Of a stretch of DNA of 64,000 nucleotides, positions 10,320 through 24,589 are shown piece by piece (positions within the stretch are counted from its first letter, which is position 1; every line of letters starts with the position of its first letter). This DNA is from Epiperipatus broadwayi (taxonomy: Eukaryota > Onychophora > Udeonychophora > Euonychophora > Peripatidae): the NCBI GenBank assembly GCA_028023455.1, contig JAQFVV010012508.1, positions 1,359,877 to 1,423,876 of the forward strand, read 5' to 3'. The position numbers and the translations under genes are program-made. Under the pieces are notes generated by a model. It saw only the letters and a list, made by a program, of their open reading frames with translations. It was not told where the DNA came from and ran no database searches.

Positions 10320-12390
10320 CTGTTATTGTTTATCTAATAGGAACTTTTTCTAAATTTGCAATGAGTAACGAAAATAAGAACTCTCATCTGACCAAGAATA
10401 GAACTCTAAATCAATTATTAATATTTATTTTTATATAAGTTTGCTATTTCAATCATTTCCATTTTTATTTACTTATTTGTGTTTGTATTTAACTAGGTTA
10501 TTTATTTTTATATGTTAACTAAACTGTATTAAATTTAAGTTGGGTATAGATAGCTGCATAGATTCATTAACGTTTAGTTTGTTTTTTTTTTTGGATTTTC
10601 ATATGATTAAAAAATATATATATCGGTAAATATGACATCTCATGCTGAATGTCCAAACGTATTCGTATATTTTTTAAGTTATTGGTGTCACTGCGGCACT
10701 TTATGATGAGTGCCATTGGGTTTTTTATAAATTTCCCTCTGCAATTTCATCAATAACTTTATATTTTAATCATTTATGTGTATTTTGAATGGGTTTAATT
10801 TCAGGCTATTTGTTTCATGGTTAGGTCGATGCTGGTGGAGGGATATATGGGTGTTTATATCAATGTAATGTGAAGCGTGTTTAGCATATAGGGCATAGCC
10901 CAATTGAATGCATGATCCAAAGATGTAGTCATTGCATTACAATGGATGCAGACATATTTCCTGCGCCATTGACCCCTTTTTTAGCTCTATGGATAGGGAC
11001 CATAAGTCGGCATATAGACCGCTTTCCCCATACATAGCATTTCTCTTTAATTATGGTATATACATGATTCCTTCGCCAGACAGACGCACATTCCTGTACT
11101 GGACGAGGATCATGTCCTTCAAATAATATCACGCTGTCAGATGCACATTCCTGTCAGCGTGGTTTTATGCTAGCATCTTCATATTGCATTGGTTGCGACT
11201 ATATATCTGTAAGCAGGCATTGGTTTGGCTATGAACTTTTTGAATGATTGTTTTGAAAAGTTTGAGTAATCTTTGTAGTAATCTATACTCAACATTATAA
11301 AACAAACTTTTATAAAATGTCCATCTGTGCGGACTTTCTTAAATAACAAGTTAAATTTTAAAAAAAAAATAATAACCAATTTAAAATGAATAGTAAAGAT
11401 AAATTTTATTCCTCAATTTTAAATATTTATATATGTGCGTTAATAAATGTTTTTTTTTGTGTGTGTGTGTTATTTCTGGCAGTGCCTTATTTTATTTTTA
11501 TTTTTTTTTAAATATTTTTTTTAGTATTAAAAATATATCTCTGCATCTCCATGAGCTAGTGGCTTGGGCTGATGGTCAGAATAAAACATATATGTAAAAA
11601 TTAGATCTTAACAGTATGTATCTGCCAACTATATAAATTTTCCAGGTTCCAATAGCCTGGTGGTGCCCTTGTATGGCAGATATGGTAAGACTCACTTTTC
11701 CCAGACCATTATAATATATATTGTTTGAAAGATCAAACACTAAAGAATGTAATTAAGTTGAAAAAAATATAGTCATTGATATTCAAAGTAATAAAAAAAC
11801 CAATAAAAGTTAATATTTCTAAGAATTATTTTCATATTATTTCATAAATCCTAAATTATCATGCGTACAACTTAAAATTATATTTTTGATAGTAGATTAG
11901 TTGAATTCATCATAAAATTTCTAAAAAATTAGTATATAATAAGGCTTACCTAAGGTAATCCATCACTTCAAAACTTCATAGAATAAAGACATTAGAACCT
12001 TTCATTTTTCCTAATAGCCCTTCTAAATGTATTTCCATACAGGAGTTTGCGATGAATATGTCATCCCTAATAACATCCCTTATAACAAGTAGTTAATATT
12101 GATCAATAATTAGTATAATTTGAATATTATAATAAATAACTTCAATACAGTTTGTAATTTATTAAAAAGTACTACTAAAATAATCACAATATACAAAATA
12201 AAATAATAAAATAAAATAAGTGACTAAAATACTAAATTCATTATAGAGTTAAGCTTGAGTTATGTAAGTTAGTAATTTAGAATCAGTGCGATGTAGTATT
12301 ATTTATCCTATCATTATAGGTTTTGAGGGCTCATATTGCGTCATGCTAAATTTAGTAATAGGTTCATCAACTGCCACCTCTCTTTGCTTT
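10320..12390. other. Intronic sequence without recognised genes
   Basis: AT-rich. A moderately GC-richer island at 10820-11180 (agggcatagcccaatt, gcgccattgacccc) yields short open frames on both strands with no family motif. A possible unique repeat fragment lies near 11540-11700. Nothing could be classified. Confidence 0.4.
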
Positions 12391-12392
12391 TG

Positions 12393-13080
12393 ATATGCAG
12401 CTTTGAAATTTACATTGCAGTAGTGTATAATTGGCCTAAGTTTACATACTGTCAAAATCTTTACTTTTAGCATTTGTGTATTTTTATTACTATTAAAATG
12501 TAGACAAGACATAGAAAAATCTAAATCGGGTCATAATATTTGCAAAATATGTTTATCTTTGTCTCATATTACCTAATTCAAATACAGGCCCCAAGCCCAC
12601 ATAATAGCAAAAAATGCAGATAATTCACGATATAAATGTACACAATCACGAGTTGTTGTTTTTTATGTTTCAATAATATTTTTTTTGTTTATTTTTTATT
12701 AAATATAAATATATAAAAATAAAATAATTAAAAAATATGCAGCTTTGAAATTTACGTTGCAATAGTGTATAATCGATCTAAGTTTATATACTGTCAAAGT
12801 CTTTACTTTTAGCATTTGTGTATTTTTATTATTAAAATGCTGACAAGATTTTAAAGAAAAATCTAAATCGGATCATAATATTTACAAAATATGTTTATCT
12901 TTTGTCTCATATTACCTAATTCAAATACTGGACCCAAGCCCACATCATAGCAAAAAATGTAGATAATTCATGTACATAATCATGAGCTTTTTTTTTTTAT
13001 GTTAGTTTCAATAATAATTTTTTCATACATTTTTTTATCAAATATAAATATATAAAAATAAAATAATAATTGAAAAATAT
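12393..13080. repeat. Tandem duplication, two ~342-bp units
   Basis: Unit 1 (12393-12734) and unit 2 (12735-13080) both begin atatgcagctttgaaattta and share tactgtcaaa, tttacttttagcatttgtg, aatatgtttatctt and ctcatattacctaattcaa in the same order. Divergence is moderate. The unit encodes nothing recognised. Confidence 0.85.
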
Positions 13081-13593
13081 AGAAAAATAAATACTTACCA
13101 TTACGCTACCATAATGTTGTCTTCAAATACATCGGTAAAAAGTTTTATTTTTAACGATGTATTTTTCACGTTAAATGCTTTTCCAATAACTATTAAAAAA
13201 ATGAGAGAAAGACAAAAATTCAATTTACTTGATCACAAAAATTATCATAAAATTTTTATTTTTTATCGTAGAAAAATTAAAGTTACCTTTCATGAAACTA
13301 GAAAAAAAGATGGAAACGAAAGTGTAAAAAGCACATGAGTAGCCTGCATAGATTTCCATTAATCTTATCCTGAACCTGGATGTTTATAATTTGAAAATCA
13401 TTGCCCGCATTATGCAGGCATAAACACGAATTTTAAAAGAGGAATGTTAACTATTTTTTTAATTATCTAACTATAACTCTAAATAAATTATTCCCAAAAG
13501 GATTTAAATATAAACCATGTAACATATAAATTTGAAAGGTTACTTTGAATGTCAGACTGGTCAAAAATTAGATTTTTTTTTTCATAAAGTTAT

Positions 13594-13815
13594 ATGATCC
13601 AAATAAGTTTGCCCCCCTCCCCTTATAAAGTTATAGTGGCTCACAGATTGGTTAATACATGTATAGTTATTTCTAAAACCTCATCAAGAAGTATAATAAC
13701 TAATCTTTCTTATTGCATTGCCAAATGTATATCATATAATACTAAATCATCTATTTATGCACTTCATTACTGTTACACAATGCTTTATTTATCACCCTCT
13801 TTTACAGTTTAAATA
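13594..13815 (-). mobile_element. Reverse fragment of SINE-F
   Basis: The stretch 13720-13810 is the reverse complement of the SINE-F tail at 16745-16835 (atcatataatactaaatcat, gttacacaatgc, ccctcttttacagttt). Block 13636-13680 (cacagattggttaatacatg, then tatagttatttctaaaacc) also recurs at 16897-16940. The translations of the two copies share Y-x-C-Y-T-M-x-Y-L, which comes from shared repeat DNA and not from a gene. Confidence 0.6.
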
Positions 13816-16580
13816 AAAGATGGACATTGGTGATTATAAGATGTATATATAGAATGTAAATTATATGTTCATTTATATTCATATGTTTGTATTGTACCGG
13901 ATGTCAGACAGCGGTTCAGACATGAGACTCGAATTAGGACTGTTGAGGATGAATTCCTGAATGAGATATAAGAATTAAAATAATACATAATTATATAAAA
14001 CCTTTTATTTTTAAAAACTAACCAAAATAAAGATTCCAACTCTGGATAGGATCAAAAGATACTTTAATTTAATATTATATAAAGACAATTTATTCCAAAC
14101 GTACATTATTTTTATATTTTATGCTAGAATAGTTTCATTATGCTTAATCTGTGATCATTATGGGATGTCACGCTAATACATATATAGTGCTTCTTATTTA
14201 TATGCGAATGTTTGGAAGAAAAAAATTTCATAAAGAGGTTTAAGAAGAGAAATGCTATTTTATCATAATAATATTAAATAATGACCTAGGCAAAAGAATT
14301 CACAAGAGAGACACTTTAATGTTTGAATAAATTAACATCATGTATTTAACAAACTAGGATCGATGCTACTTCAATCACACAAGAAATGTACATGTATGTA
14401 ACTATGATGCCAGGTAAATTGGTCTTTGATATCCGTTACATTAATTAATTATTGAGTAACAAAGTTATAAAACAGTGATTTTGAATACGTGAATATTTTT
14501 ATATTCAATATGACAAACATTATATTTCAATTCTTGAATTATAATAAAATAAGGAAAATTCATTTACGTATCTGGGAATCGCTCATCTAAGGGAAATAGC
14601 TTAATGCAAGCTTTTCATGACATTCTACATATAAATACAATAATAAATAACAAAAATGGTTTAGTTATATCACAGCGTTATGGCTTACCGATTAGTCTTA
14701 GGCATGATTCTAAAATATTATAATGAATGGCGATGCGAGCATGAGACAGCAAATCCAAAATTCAGTCCATTTTCGGCTGTGGAGACACTTCATCATTTAA
14801 GTGAGAAAAGAGAATTGGCACACCCATTCTTCTGGCAGGCCATACCTGGAGAGTAGAAAGGTAGGGAGATGCAATGGTCCACTTAGGTTATTCATGCAGA
14901 GCTTCCGCTGCTCTTTCCGAAGGTGTCCTAGGGCATTGACAATGCCAACTAAAACATATTAAGTGACAGTGGAGGATTCAGAGTTCCCGATGATCCTCAC
15001 ATTATGATAAAACAAATAATGATGATGGCTGACCTATGCTGGCAACGTAATGACCTCAAAATAACTAATGGCCTAAATATAAAGTTTTAATTGGCGTAAC
15101 AGCATGACTTGTATACTAAACCAAATTAAATAACTGAAATATAAAACTAAATGAAGGTCTTAATGACATACGATTACATTTCCCTTCATTAAAATGGGTC
15201 CCACATGCATTTGGAATCAATAAGCATTATTTAATACTATAATGCTCAAGGCGCTACATATAAATGATTATTACATTAAAAAAAATAATGGTCATTATTA
15301 TTTAAAATATCTTAACTGGAATTTAAGCAATAGCATTCTTGAATAACATTAAATTTATAATCAATAAATATATACTTATGGCAGTATTATAATAATAATC
15401 TGCCTAAAACAGAAATGATATTATTTAACTAGTTCTCAGCCCAGCGAGCAATGGCTTTAAAACAAATAATTTAAAGTAATTAAAATATCCCTGAAGCACT
15501 GGGGATTTAAAAGATTAATCTAAAATATAGGCTCGCAGAATTGGATTGACTCGGCATATAAATTACATACAAAAGTAAATAGCAAATAATTATAATAGTA
15601 AAATTTACCACACTAAATAAAATGTAGGATTTAAACTTAAATAGATGTAAGCATTTACATATATATATATCGGGTAGGATTATAGAGAATCTTTCAAGCA
15701 GAGATTAGATATAAATATATAACAAAAAAACATTAATTATTAGTATAGATATAAATAAGCATGGAACTATTACCTCGACAATATTACAATGGCTAGGTGG
15801 TTTATTCTTTTGAACTTTAGTTTACAGGGATTAACTTGGTGGTCAGCAATCTCGGACACTACTGCTTCTTCATCAGTGGCAGCATTTCAGAGGCAGTCTC
15901 AAGAAGCATGGGAGAAAGATGATTCGGGCCCTACTCCACTGACATTTTATTATGCTATATACTTTTTTTGTTATCTAAACTCACGAGCAAAGAGAAAAGG
16001 GTACAAGAAAAATAAAACAGCAAAGAAGCAAAAGAAATTAAAAAGCCCCTTTATCTCCAATCTACCCTATTTATACATTCTCAACTATGACAGGAGTGCC
16101 TTAGTTCATTTGGTCAGAGGCAGATAAGCAATTAACAAATTACAGCCCATTTTTAATTAAAAACAAGACATAAGAAGATGATAAGGTTCAAATCACATTC
16201 CAGCTCAAAAGAATATAAATTGAAATAAATAAAACAAAAATATTTCACTAACGAAATATTTTTATTTAAATAAAAATGATTTTGATAAGAAAACAATATT
16301 TCAACTAATGAAAGTCGAATTTTAAAATATTTAATTAGTGAAGCAAACTTTACGATGGCTTAATTTGAACCTGCCATCTTGATTATATCTTCTTTCTTTT
16401 CATTTTTTACAAAATTGAAATTAAAAGCAAATAAATTTTTACAAATGACAAACTTAATGTAATTAAACAAATTCTCTTTTTTTTTTACAAAAAAAAAACA
16501 CAAGCTTAAAATATTCAAAAGTATCAAAATTATAAAATATTTATTATATAGTAAAGTTTTAGCATATTTTAAATATATAT
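13816..16580. other. Intronic sequence with a GC-richer, unclassified transposon-like stretch
   Basis: 13900-16130 is less AT-rich than its surroundings. It includes a 14650-15000 segment (ccattttcggctgtggag, gcttccgctgctctttcc) and a 112-codon open frame at 15789-16127 with no recognised domain and a Lys-rich middle. It may be decayed LTR-element or other transposon sequence, but no RT, integrase, transposase or LTR pair was identified. Confidence 0.35.
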
Positions 16581-16587
16581 ATACATT

Positions 16588-16860
16588 GCCACATAGTAGG
16601 TAATGGCAAGGTTAGTACATTAAACATAATTGCTGGGTTTGAATCCTTGTAGATGTTAGTTTTTTAGGTAGGAAAACATGAAACTCACTCTGACTACAGA
16701 GTGGTTGCTTCAGTATTGTCGTAGTTCTGAAGAAGATTGCTGGGGCAATCGAAACTGTAAAACAGGGTGGTAAATAATGCATTGTGTAACAGTTGTAAAG
16801 GGCATGCATGATTTAGTATTATATGATATTTCTAAAACGACAATATATCAGATAAATAAT
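16588..16860 (+). mobile_element. SINE-F: tRNA-like head with hammerhead-like body
   Basis: The tRNA-like head (aatggcaaggttagtac, then the box-B-like gggtttgaatcc) is followed by a body containing CUGAAGA (16727-16733), an extra A, a perfect 6-bp hairpin GAUUGC/GCAAUC with a UGGG loop, and GAAAC at 16751-16755. A reverse fragment occurs at 13720-13810. This is the widespread variant in which an extra A follows the CUGANGA core, so ribozyme activity is uncertain. Confidence 0.5.
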
Positions 16861-16944
16861 CGAAAGATCAGTGAGTGTTTTTGTAGCCCTACGTGTGGTT
16901 CATAGATTGATTAATGCATGTATAGTTATTTCTAAAACCTTTCA

Positions 16945-18717
16945 TTTTACTTCATTGATTTTTATTTTATTTTTTTTACCAGGTTTAGGATATCCATACT
17001 CAAATATCTGCTAGCGATAATAAAATGAAAAAATTATACATAAATTGTGTCCGTTACAAATTATGATTAAGAGTAAAATTCATTAACATAAACTTTTTTT
17101 TTAAAATGAATAATAAATTGGTATTAGTATAGATGTGTAAAAAAACAAAAACATTTTTTAAGCGCAAAAATAAGTAATTTAAATAAACTGCCCAAATTTT
17201 TTTAATTATTGTTAGGTTTAAGCAATGTATGTTTTACTTCCTAATCATGCTACATTCGTAATGAAATGGTTTCATTTATGTAAGTGATAATATATATTAG
17301 AACGTTTTCTGTTTTGTTAGGCCTCTACACACTAATATAAACTGCACGCGAGTTGATCAAGCTATGTCAAAAAAGAAGAAAGTTGTATTTCTATTCTAAA
17401 AACATAGCTATATTTCCTGATCAACTCGGCCTATTAATAGTTGAGAATTATGCTATTGACGAAATCAACTTTTAATTTATTTAATATGGGCACCAGGACC
17501 TTTTATTCTAAAGAGTCTGCTGAAATAGTCAAATAACGTCTCACGAATAAAAAAAGAAAAATACTTTTAACTTAATTGATATTGCATCATACCGTAACGA
17601 GAATTATTTTTTTAAGATTATTATTCCTGGGCTTATTCAAACATATTGGCAAAGGTAAATTACGTTTTAAATCTTATTAAACTAATAATAAATTAATAAA
17701 AAAAAGTAATAACTATTATTAATAACGCACAAATGAAAATTGGTATTAGAAATATTTTTTATTCTAATAGATTAAAAAATAAAATTGGAGAGAACACATT
17801 TAATTCAGATGTGAAATATTAATAAAAAATAATAACAGTTAAACAATTAAAAAGTTCTTGATTAAATAAGAGTCTCTTGATCAATTAAATTAAAGTCACT
17901 ATCGGGATCCTTTTATACGTATATTTTTAAGAATTGTTTGCGAACGCTTAAATTTGTCACAATCAGGATAATGAAGCATAACTTACCAGTAAGTTTTAGT
18001 GAATTCACGATGGTTGTAGATAACTATGCCTAGTTTTTCGGGGTTAAAATGAGCTCATGGCCTTTATTATTAGTTGATCTTGCAGTCCATTCTCCTAGTC
18101 GGCCACGAAAGCTTTTCTGGTATACATCTTCAGGCACGATGTCTTCAGAAGCTCCGGTTCACTCCGACATGCCGAATTACTTCAGCATAGAGCGATCTTA
18201 GATATATTATAGTTATCCACGACCAACTAGAGAAACCAACGAACAAGACGTTCCTCCAATCGAACCCCTCTTTTTTATACTAGAGGTCCAGTTTTCGGAC
18301 TTCTGCGCATGCTATTATCATGGCGTTTTGTGTTTCATAATCTTGTAGATTTTTTATAAACTTTCCGTTATAAAGTTCTCTTTTTTTTATCAAGTTTTCG
18401 GCCATGTTTCATTAGCTAAAATATTTTTCTTTTAGCTTATCTTTTTACTTGCTTTTGGAATTCTTTTGTTCTCTCCAATTCTACTTTTATTTCTGATTAC
18501 ATAAAAAAAAATACAAAAGAATAATTTAACTTTCATTGTACGTTATTTTTTTAAAAAAAAATTAGTCAAAAAAAAATCTAAATTTACTTTTATTTTTTAG
18601 CTTTTACCAAATGCCAATATATTTGCAATGTATATAATTAAACATTACAATATATATATTATGATTTTTAAGAAATCATTTTATTACAGTGAGTAAAATG
18701 GATTTTTTTTTTTTTAG
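16945..18717. other. Intronic sequence, nothing identified
   Basis: AT-rich, with a less AT-rich stretch at 17880-18420 (cggccacgaaagcttttctgg, trimmed to ggccacgaaagcttttc; gcgcatgctattatcatggc) that may be old transposon DNA. A short inverted pair gttgatcaa/ttgatcaac-like lies at 17350-17430. No coding region recognised. Confidence 0.4.
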
Positions 18718-18783
18718 AATACGGAGCTCCTGATGATTCTGAATTTAAAGTTGAAAATACTACCTTGAAAAGCAATTTAATAA
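18718..18783 (+). CDS. TBCE: TBCE exon (Y-G-A-P segment)
   Basis: Exon of 66 nt after a T-rich acceptor ending tttttag, with donor gtatcc. With the A carried over from the previous exon it encodes KYGAPDDSEFK, then ENTTLKSNLI. This matches the TBCE segment K-Y-G-A-P-E/D-D-x-E-L-K...L-K-x-Q-L. It leaves one base. The next exon found (26267) joins in frame, but compared with animal TBCE about 10 residues of the first beta strand of the ubiquitin-like domain appear to be missing. A short in-frame exon may therefore lie in between. Confidence 0.9.
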
Positions 18784-20990
18784 GTATCCTTTTTTGATCC
18801 TTGTTTATTGAATTAGTTATAGCTTTTCATTTTACTTAATACTGATATATTTCAATAGGATATGTAATAATATTAATCAAAAAACATGACTATAGGAAAA
18901 AAAAATTATTGTATCGCATTATTGCATGCAAAAACTTAAATAAGTGTACTTAAAATGTTTTAATGTATATATTGAACCAGGTGGGGTAGTTAATCGAATA
19001 AAAAAATATAACAATATATTTTTACTCTTTTAAAAAAGATTAATAAAAACAAAATATGAAAATTTTATAAACCAATTGGTGACTTCCTTTTATATATATA
19101 AAAAATATGTTACAATTATTTATTATAAATTCGATCCACTCCATTTGCAATTTATAAGTATTGCACCACACTGGTCAGAGGGTACTTATGAACAGGCCAA
19201 ATCTATATAAGATACATAACTACAACCACATTTCAAGGCCATGGATCTTCTCGACTGCTGGATTCAACCTGTCATTCAGAGCATTTTATTTGTTTTGAAG
19301 TAAACATCAGGCGCCAGCTAACTACCAAAAGTAGTTAACATTTTCTGAATGACGGCAACTAATTCAGCGCCTAAGAAATCCCAACTAGCTGAACGGAAAT
19401 ATTGAATAGACTACATGTCTAACTTCTCTGCTAAGTTGTTCTTAGTGGTATAAGTAAAGAATTTACCGACAGTGATACAAATATCTTATTTTAAATAAAA
19501 TCTTGAATATAATTTGCAAACTAATTTTATAAATTTTTAATTAATATAAAGAATGATTTTATAAATATAATAACCACACACATTCTTAATTAAACACACA
19601 ATAGTAATATAATATAAATATAAAGCATTACAATAAGTACAAAGCATTAAAACACGCACATATATTTTATCACAAGCTATTTGTATCTTTTAAGAAAGTT
19701 CTACCAATATCTGTTCGTTACACTAAACCTGGATATAAATAGTTCACTTTATGCTGGCTCTGGAAATACTCAAAGATTGCAATGGCTACTTTAATTAATA
19801 TCAGGAATTGGAATAAGAAAATGTTATTACCTGTAGGATTTTAAACATTGTGACTTCTTGTTCTTTGCTGGGCTTGGGTGTTTTACCAACCGATTGGATT
19901 TTAGGCTTCTGTTGCAGTCCTAATGATTGCGATTCCGTGGTACTTTTATTTCAGGGAGTTAGACATTCCTGGTGGCTTCAAGTTATTAGATGGGCATTGC
20001 TTTCTATCGGGCAAACTGCTGATGTTCTGTCGGACTGAGGTTGGAATTTGGCCACATGCTCCGACTTTCGGCTTAACACTGCATTGTCTTTAAAAAACTA
20101 CGTCTAACAGATGACAGTATCTAAATACGTGAAAGACTGCTTGACGAAATTTTTGGCCCCATTTATCTGATCGTTATCTTTTTAATTAGTTTTTAAATTC
20201 GTCCACAGCTTTTGTTCATTAAATTCTTGTTAAGATGTATTTTGATTAATCCTGTTGTTTATGGATTTTAATTAGTAGCCATTGCTAATCCCATTATATG
20301 TAGCTTATCAGTATATGCAATCTTTGGGGAAATTTTAACTTCAATTATGAGCTTTTCTTTTATATTTAACTTTTTTTTTTAACACGCACACATTTTATTA
20401 TTTCTTTATGTTTAAAAAAATCTTATTCATGCGTACATATTTATTTTATTTTAAATAAATGGAAAGAGATTTTTTAGTTTTTAAGTTTTCTTTTTTTTTT
20501 TCTTTAATAGTTTTAAATTTTCTCAGTTACATTCCCTCTCGGGCTAACTGCATTTTCTTTTAATTAAACTAACTTTCTAAATACCACTTTCTTAATTTAT
20601 TCTAAAGTTTAGTTTTTGCCAAGTTAAATTTTCTCCCCCCCCCCTCTAATTACTCTTTAATTCGTAAAACTTTATGAATTGATTTTTGACAGACTGTGTT
20701 TTGTTTTAAACTAATAATAAAAAACTTTTATAGATTTCTTCTTTTTTCAAATGAGATATTTTAATTTCAAAATCTTTTCGTTATCTATGAAAACAATTTT
20801 TTTTAATAATTTTAGATGAAATTATTATATGTACCTTGCCTAGCGGTACAATGTATCAATGATTTGAAGATTTGAAAAAGAAAAGATTATTCAGTATTAG
20901 AATCTCTATAACTCGCTGAGCATGCTTTCGATTGCTAAGGCCAAAATCATGGCACTCATAATCTGAAGGATATGTTGTGAGATTTAAATA
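18784..20990. other. Intronic sequence, nothing identified
   Basis: AT-rich, with GC-richer patches near 19130-19420 and 19850-20110 (ttgctgggcttgggtg, tcggactgaggttgg). The 62-codon frame at 19850-20038 shows no domain. A C10 tract lies at 20635-20644. Confidence 0.4.
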
Positions 20991-20997
20991 AAGTAGG

Positions 20998-22870
20998 CAT
21001 AGGGTGACCAGACTTCCCAATTTTTCGGGATTTGTTTCTATTTTTGATTAGATGTCCAAGTGTCCCCGAAACTGTTGTATGTCCCGATTTTCAAATACTC
21101 ATAATTATTATTTGTTTTACATAAATAATTAATTGCAAAAATGATAGTTTCTTGGCCCTCTCTGTCCATTTTAAGCTCTATGGTAATATTATAAAAAAAC
21201 TTTAGACAAATTCCAACACCAAAATAAAGATCACTATTATGTTATATGGCCAGGTTCTCAAGCTAGACGCATTTTCATTTCCAACCTCAGCTTGGAGCAT
21301 GCACAGTTGGATTTTTGTATGCTAACTCCTGCTTTGATTGACAGTGTAGTTTTACTAGTTCTTTGTTGATATTAATTTCGATAATGAATAATTAATAATA
21401 ATTAATAGGAACAATGCTTAATCCGATCAGATAAGGAATCTGGAATAGTCCACTTCTGAGAGAAGGGAGAACTATAACAGTTATATAATGAGCTTGCTAT
21501 CTTATGAGCTTATTAATTTTTTGGTTTTTCTAAATACAGCGTATTTCAGTTTTTAAAAAAAAGGTTTTTCAAACAAAACATCCAGTTTTATTACACTGAT
21601 TAAAGACAGTAAAAATTGAAGAATTGTCGTATAATTCATTGCCAAGATCCCTCTATTACAATATCTTTACAATTTTTATATTGGTAGTCTTGTCACTTAC
21701 AGGTAATGATTTACATAATAAATAAATAATACAACATCTGCTAGATAGCAAATATCTTTATTATTATTAACAGCCAGTTTTATTTAAAAAGACAAAAAAA
21801 AATAGAGAGAAATAGGCAAAAACAGAAAGTTAGAGATGAGTTTTGTGGTGATCCAAATCATTCCATGAACCACAAATATGTTCACATAATTTCTGGGCTT
21901 TTAGTTGACATGACATCATGTGATATTATCTTTTAACTTCGTTTTCAGAAACTCAACATTTTTTTTTACATCATCAATAATATCTTGTTATTGAAAGAGA
22001 TCTTTATTATATTGTTTTAAGGATCTTAAGAGATAATCTCTAATGTGAACGATGTCTACCCAAAGAAAGCCGTATTCTAGTTTAACATTTTCCAACTGTT
22101 ATACTTTATCGCTAAAGATAATAACTCGATAAACAGAAAAGACTCTTGTTATAAGATCTCCAGGAAATGGAATATGTAACTATCTCATTTGCATAAATTT
22201 GCATCGCTGTTAGGACCCTGGCCCTCAAAAGTGCGTAGCTACATACTTAGATACAGATATTTAGTTTGTATCAATATTAATATTTCTTTGTCTTCAGCTT
22301 TGTATGTTTGTGCATTTTAGCGCATTTTATATTTTATACTTCGAAATAATTAACCACAAAGTCTAAACTCTTCGCTCATACTCAATCTTACAAAGATATG
22401 CTATTACTGTAGCAGATTCAATATCTTCACTGCTATAAGCTGAAGAATGGACTGATTATATTTATGTTCCTGTCTATACATTTTCAGAATATTAATAACA
22501 TTCTTAAATCGTTCTACTTGTTTTCACTTCCGTTCAATAAATTTGGCCGTGATAAAAAATATTGTATTTTCGATACATCAAATACTGCAACAACACTGTA
22601 AAAGTTAGTTCTTCTTTGGCATTCGAGTTCATTATTCTACTTATGAAACTTAGAGGATTTTAAAACTGGTTCTCATTCCTAAGTTAATAACTATCCAAGC
22701 TATCTCTGGTTGATAAAGAAATTAAGTTTTTGAGCGTTAACTAGATTGCATTTAAGACTAAAGATTTTTTTTGTAGATAATTGTTTGTATGCGGCAAGAA
22801 GTAAAGTCATCGGCTTATTGTAAATGTAGAAACCAAAAAAATTAAAGTCTTTTTTTTTATTATTATTAAT
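20998..22870. mobile_element. Decayed hAT-like transposon, one end recognisable
   Basis: The segment catagggtgaccagactt (20998-21015), followed by alternating cgggat and tcccga words to about 21095, resembles the terminal region of hAT elements of the CAGGGTGACCA type, whose ends form hairpins of gtcccg/cgggac. The following ~1.8 kb shows patches that read as broken coding sequence on the minus strand, but no transposase motif was confirmed and no second end was found. The right boundary is arbitrary. Confidence 0.35.
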
Positions 22871-23870
22871 TTATTCAAAGTAAAAATCTTCATCATCTCT
22901 GACCGCATTATATCTTTATGCCTGTATCGTTGAACCATAAATAAACTCTTCTAAAGACATTCATGAAAGTGGAAAACAAATTTAGAATACGATGCATTCT
23001 TGTTTTAATACCAGTTTTTATTGCAGGTTTCTCACTTTTACTGTCATCAATAATAGTATTTCTCTTTTTCTGTTGTTAAAGTAGCTCTATTATATGAATA
23101 AACTTTCACTGCTGCTAGGAACTTCTCCGTTTAAACGGCTTGACCAAATCAATAAAAGCAATATATAAATCACACATATCGTTAATGCTGTTTTTGCAAT
23201 TTGCTGTACAGTTTCACAATCTCTTTGTGTTACTTTATTTTTAAAAATGAATCATTTTTAAAGAGAAAACCCTTGATTTCACTCTGGATATATGGAATAT
23301 TTCGGTTCTAAGTCCATTATATAAAATGGCATTTTTCTTAATTGTTAACATCAATATCCGAGAAGGTAGAAAAACTTCTGCCAATTCCACACATCCATCA
23401 GTCAAATTATATTAAAAATGAAGATGAATTCTTAATAAATATATTAAAAAAATAATAATAATAATTTAGTTCTGACAAAAATTGAGAGCTGATAAGAATT
23501 GTGAACTTTTCTATTTAGTGCTTTTTTTGAAAAATTTTACCTGCTTGCAATAATTTCAAATAATTTTCTAATTAATATTTTTCATTAAATATAGAAGTTA
23601 AATAATATATTATGTGATGTAAAACAGCTTCTTTTTAATAGAAATTCCTGTTATAATCCATACATCCAGAGTCTTAATGAAGTTAAATATTCACCTCCTC
23701 TAATACCATTATATATTATTGGGAACCCATCTGCTTTGTACTTTCTATTATCTTTTTTCAACTTATAATTCTCAATTACATTTTTTCTCCTCTCATTTAA
23801 ATGAAAGTGGTTTTATTAATTCTGATTTCCTAATTGTATTCCTGTTTTTAGCATAAATAAATAAAAACTT
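22871..23870. other. AT-rich intronic sequence
   Basis: No gene or repeat recognised. A pyrimidine (tc)n microsatellite occurs at 23878-23896. Confidence 0.4.
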
Positions 23871-23899
23871 TTTTTTTATCTCTCTCTCTCTCTCCCACT

Positions 23900-24130
23900 C
23901 TTTATACAATTTTATTTTAATCCTCATTCACTATTCTGTATTTCAAAAATAAATGATCGACACTCTTTCTTCCATCTCCATATACACAGTCCAAATTCTC
24001 ATCCCATTTTTACTTTCTTCCTTTGGTATTTAAATTATCTGTACTTGTGATAAACAATAATAATTCCCATTAAAGTTGCACAACATATCCATTTATATTT
24101 TATCTTCTTGTATAATTCTTAAAAAATATT
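23900..24130 (-). mobile_element. Third LINE type, C-terminal remnant
   Basis: On the minus strand, 23955-24100 reads as a broken C-terminal zinc-binding tail: N-G-Y-V-V-Q-L, then about 25 residues, then C-V-Y-G-D-G-R-K-S-V-D-H-L-F. This resembles the G-H/G-x-F...C-x-x-C...E/S-x-x-H-x-L/F-x-x-C region at the end of R1/Jockey-like ORF2. Stops interrupt it. Different from the two better preserved LINE families here. Confidence 0.4.
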
Positions 24131-24589
24131 TTTTTTTATTCATATTCATTTTCTACAACTCTTCTTTTTCTTTTCCCATTTTATCTATCCTCTTTTCCAC
24201 TCCTATAATTATGTGCCAGTAATCTATTCTCTCCTTAGATTCAATTTTTTTATATAAATAAATGCCTAGAATTATATTACCTATCTACTAATTTATAAAT
24301 TGTAAGTCTTTCTAGCTCACTGTGTTTGTTATCATCTCCATCGTAATCCAGGAACCATTATTTTAGCTAATTTATTTTCATTCTAATACTGTAGTCTTCT
24401 AAATAATTTTAAATTCATTTTAATGTTTTTTATTAAAAAGATTGTTTCCATTTTGTTTTGAATCGCCTCACCTGCTGTCTACAATTCACTATCCATTGTA
24501 TATCTACTTATTTCTTTTTTAATCTATTTAAAATTTATAAATCTCCTACTCAATATAAAGTAATTGTTCTCCAAGTATAAAAACATGCA

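Noticed and set aside
15789-16127. 112-codon open frame
   Set aside because: No family motif and no splice context. It may be decayed transposon DNA, so it was not called a gene.
23015-23026. 12-nt microexon candidate for TBCE (in frame, phase 1)
   Set aside because: Acceptor and donor are present, but the polypyrimidine tract is poor and four residues cannot be matched to the family with confidence.
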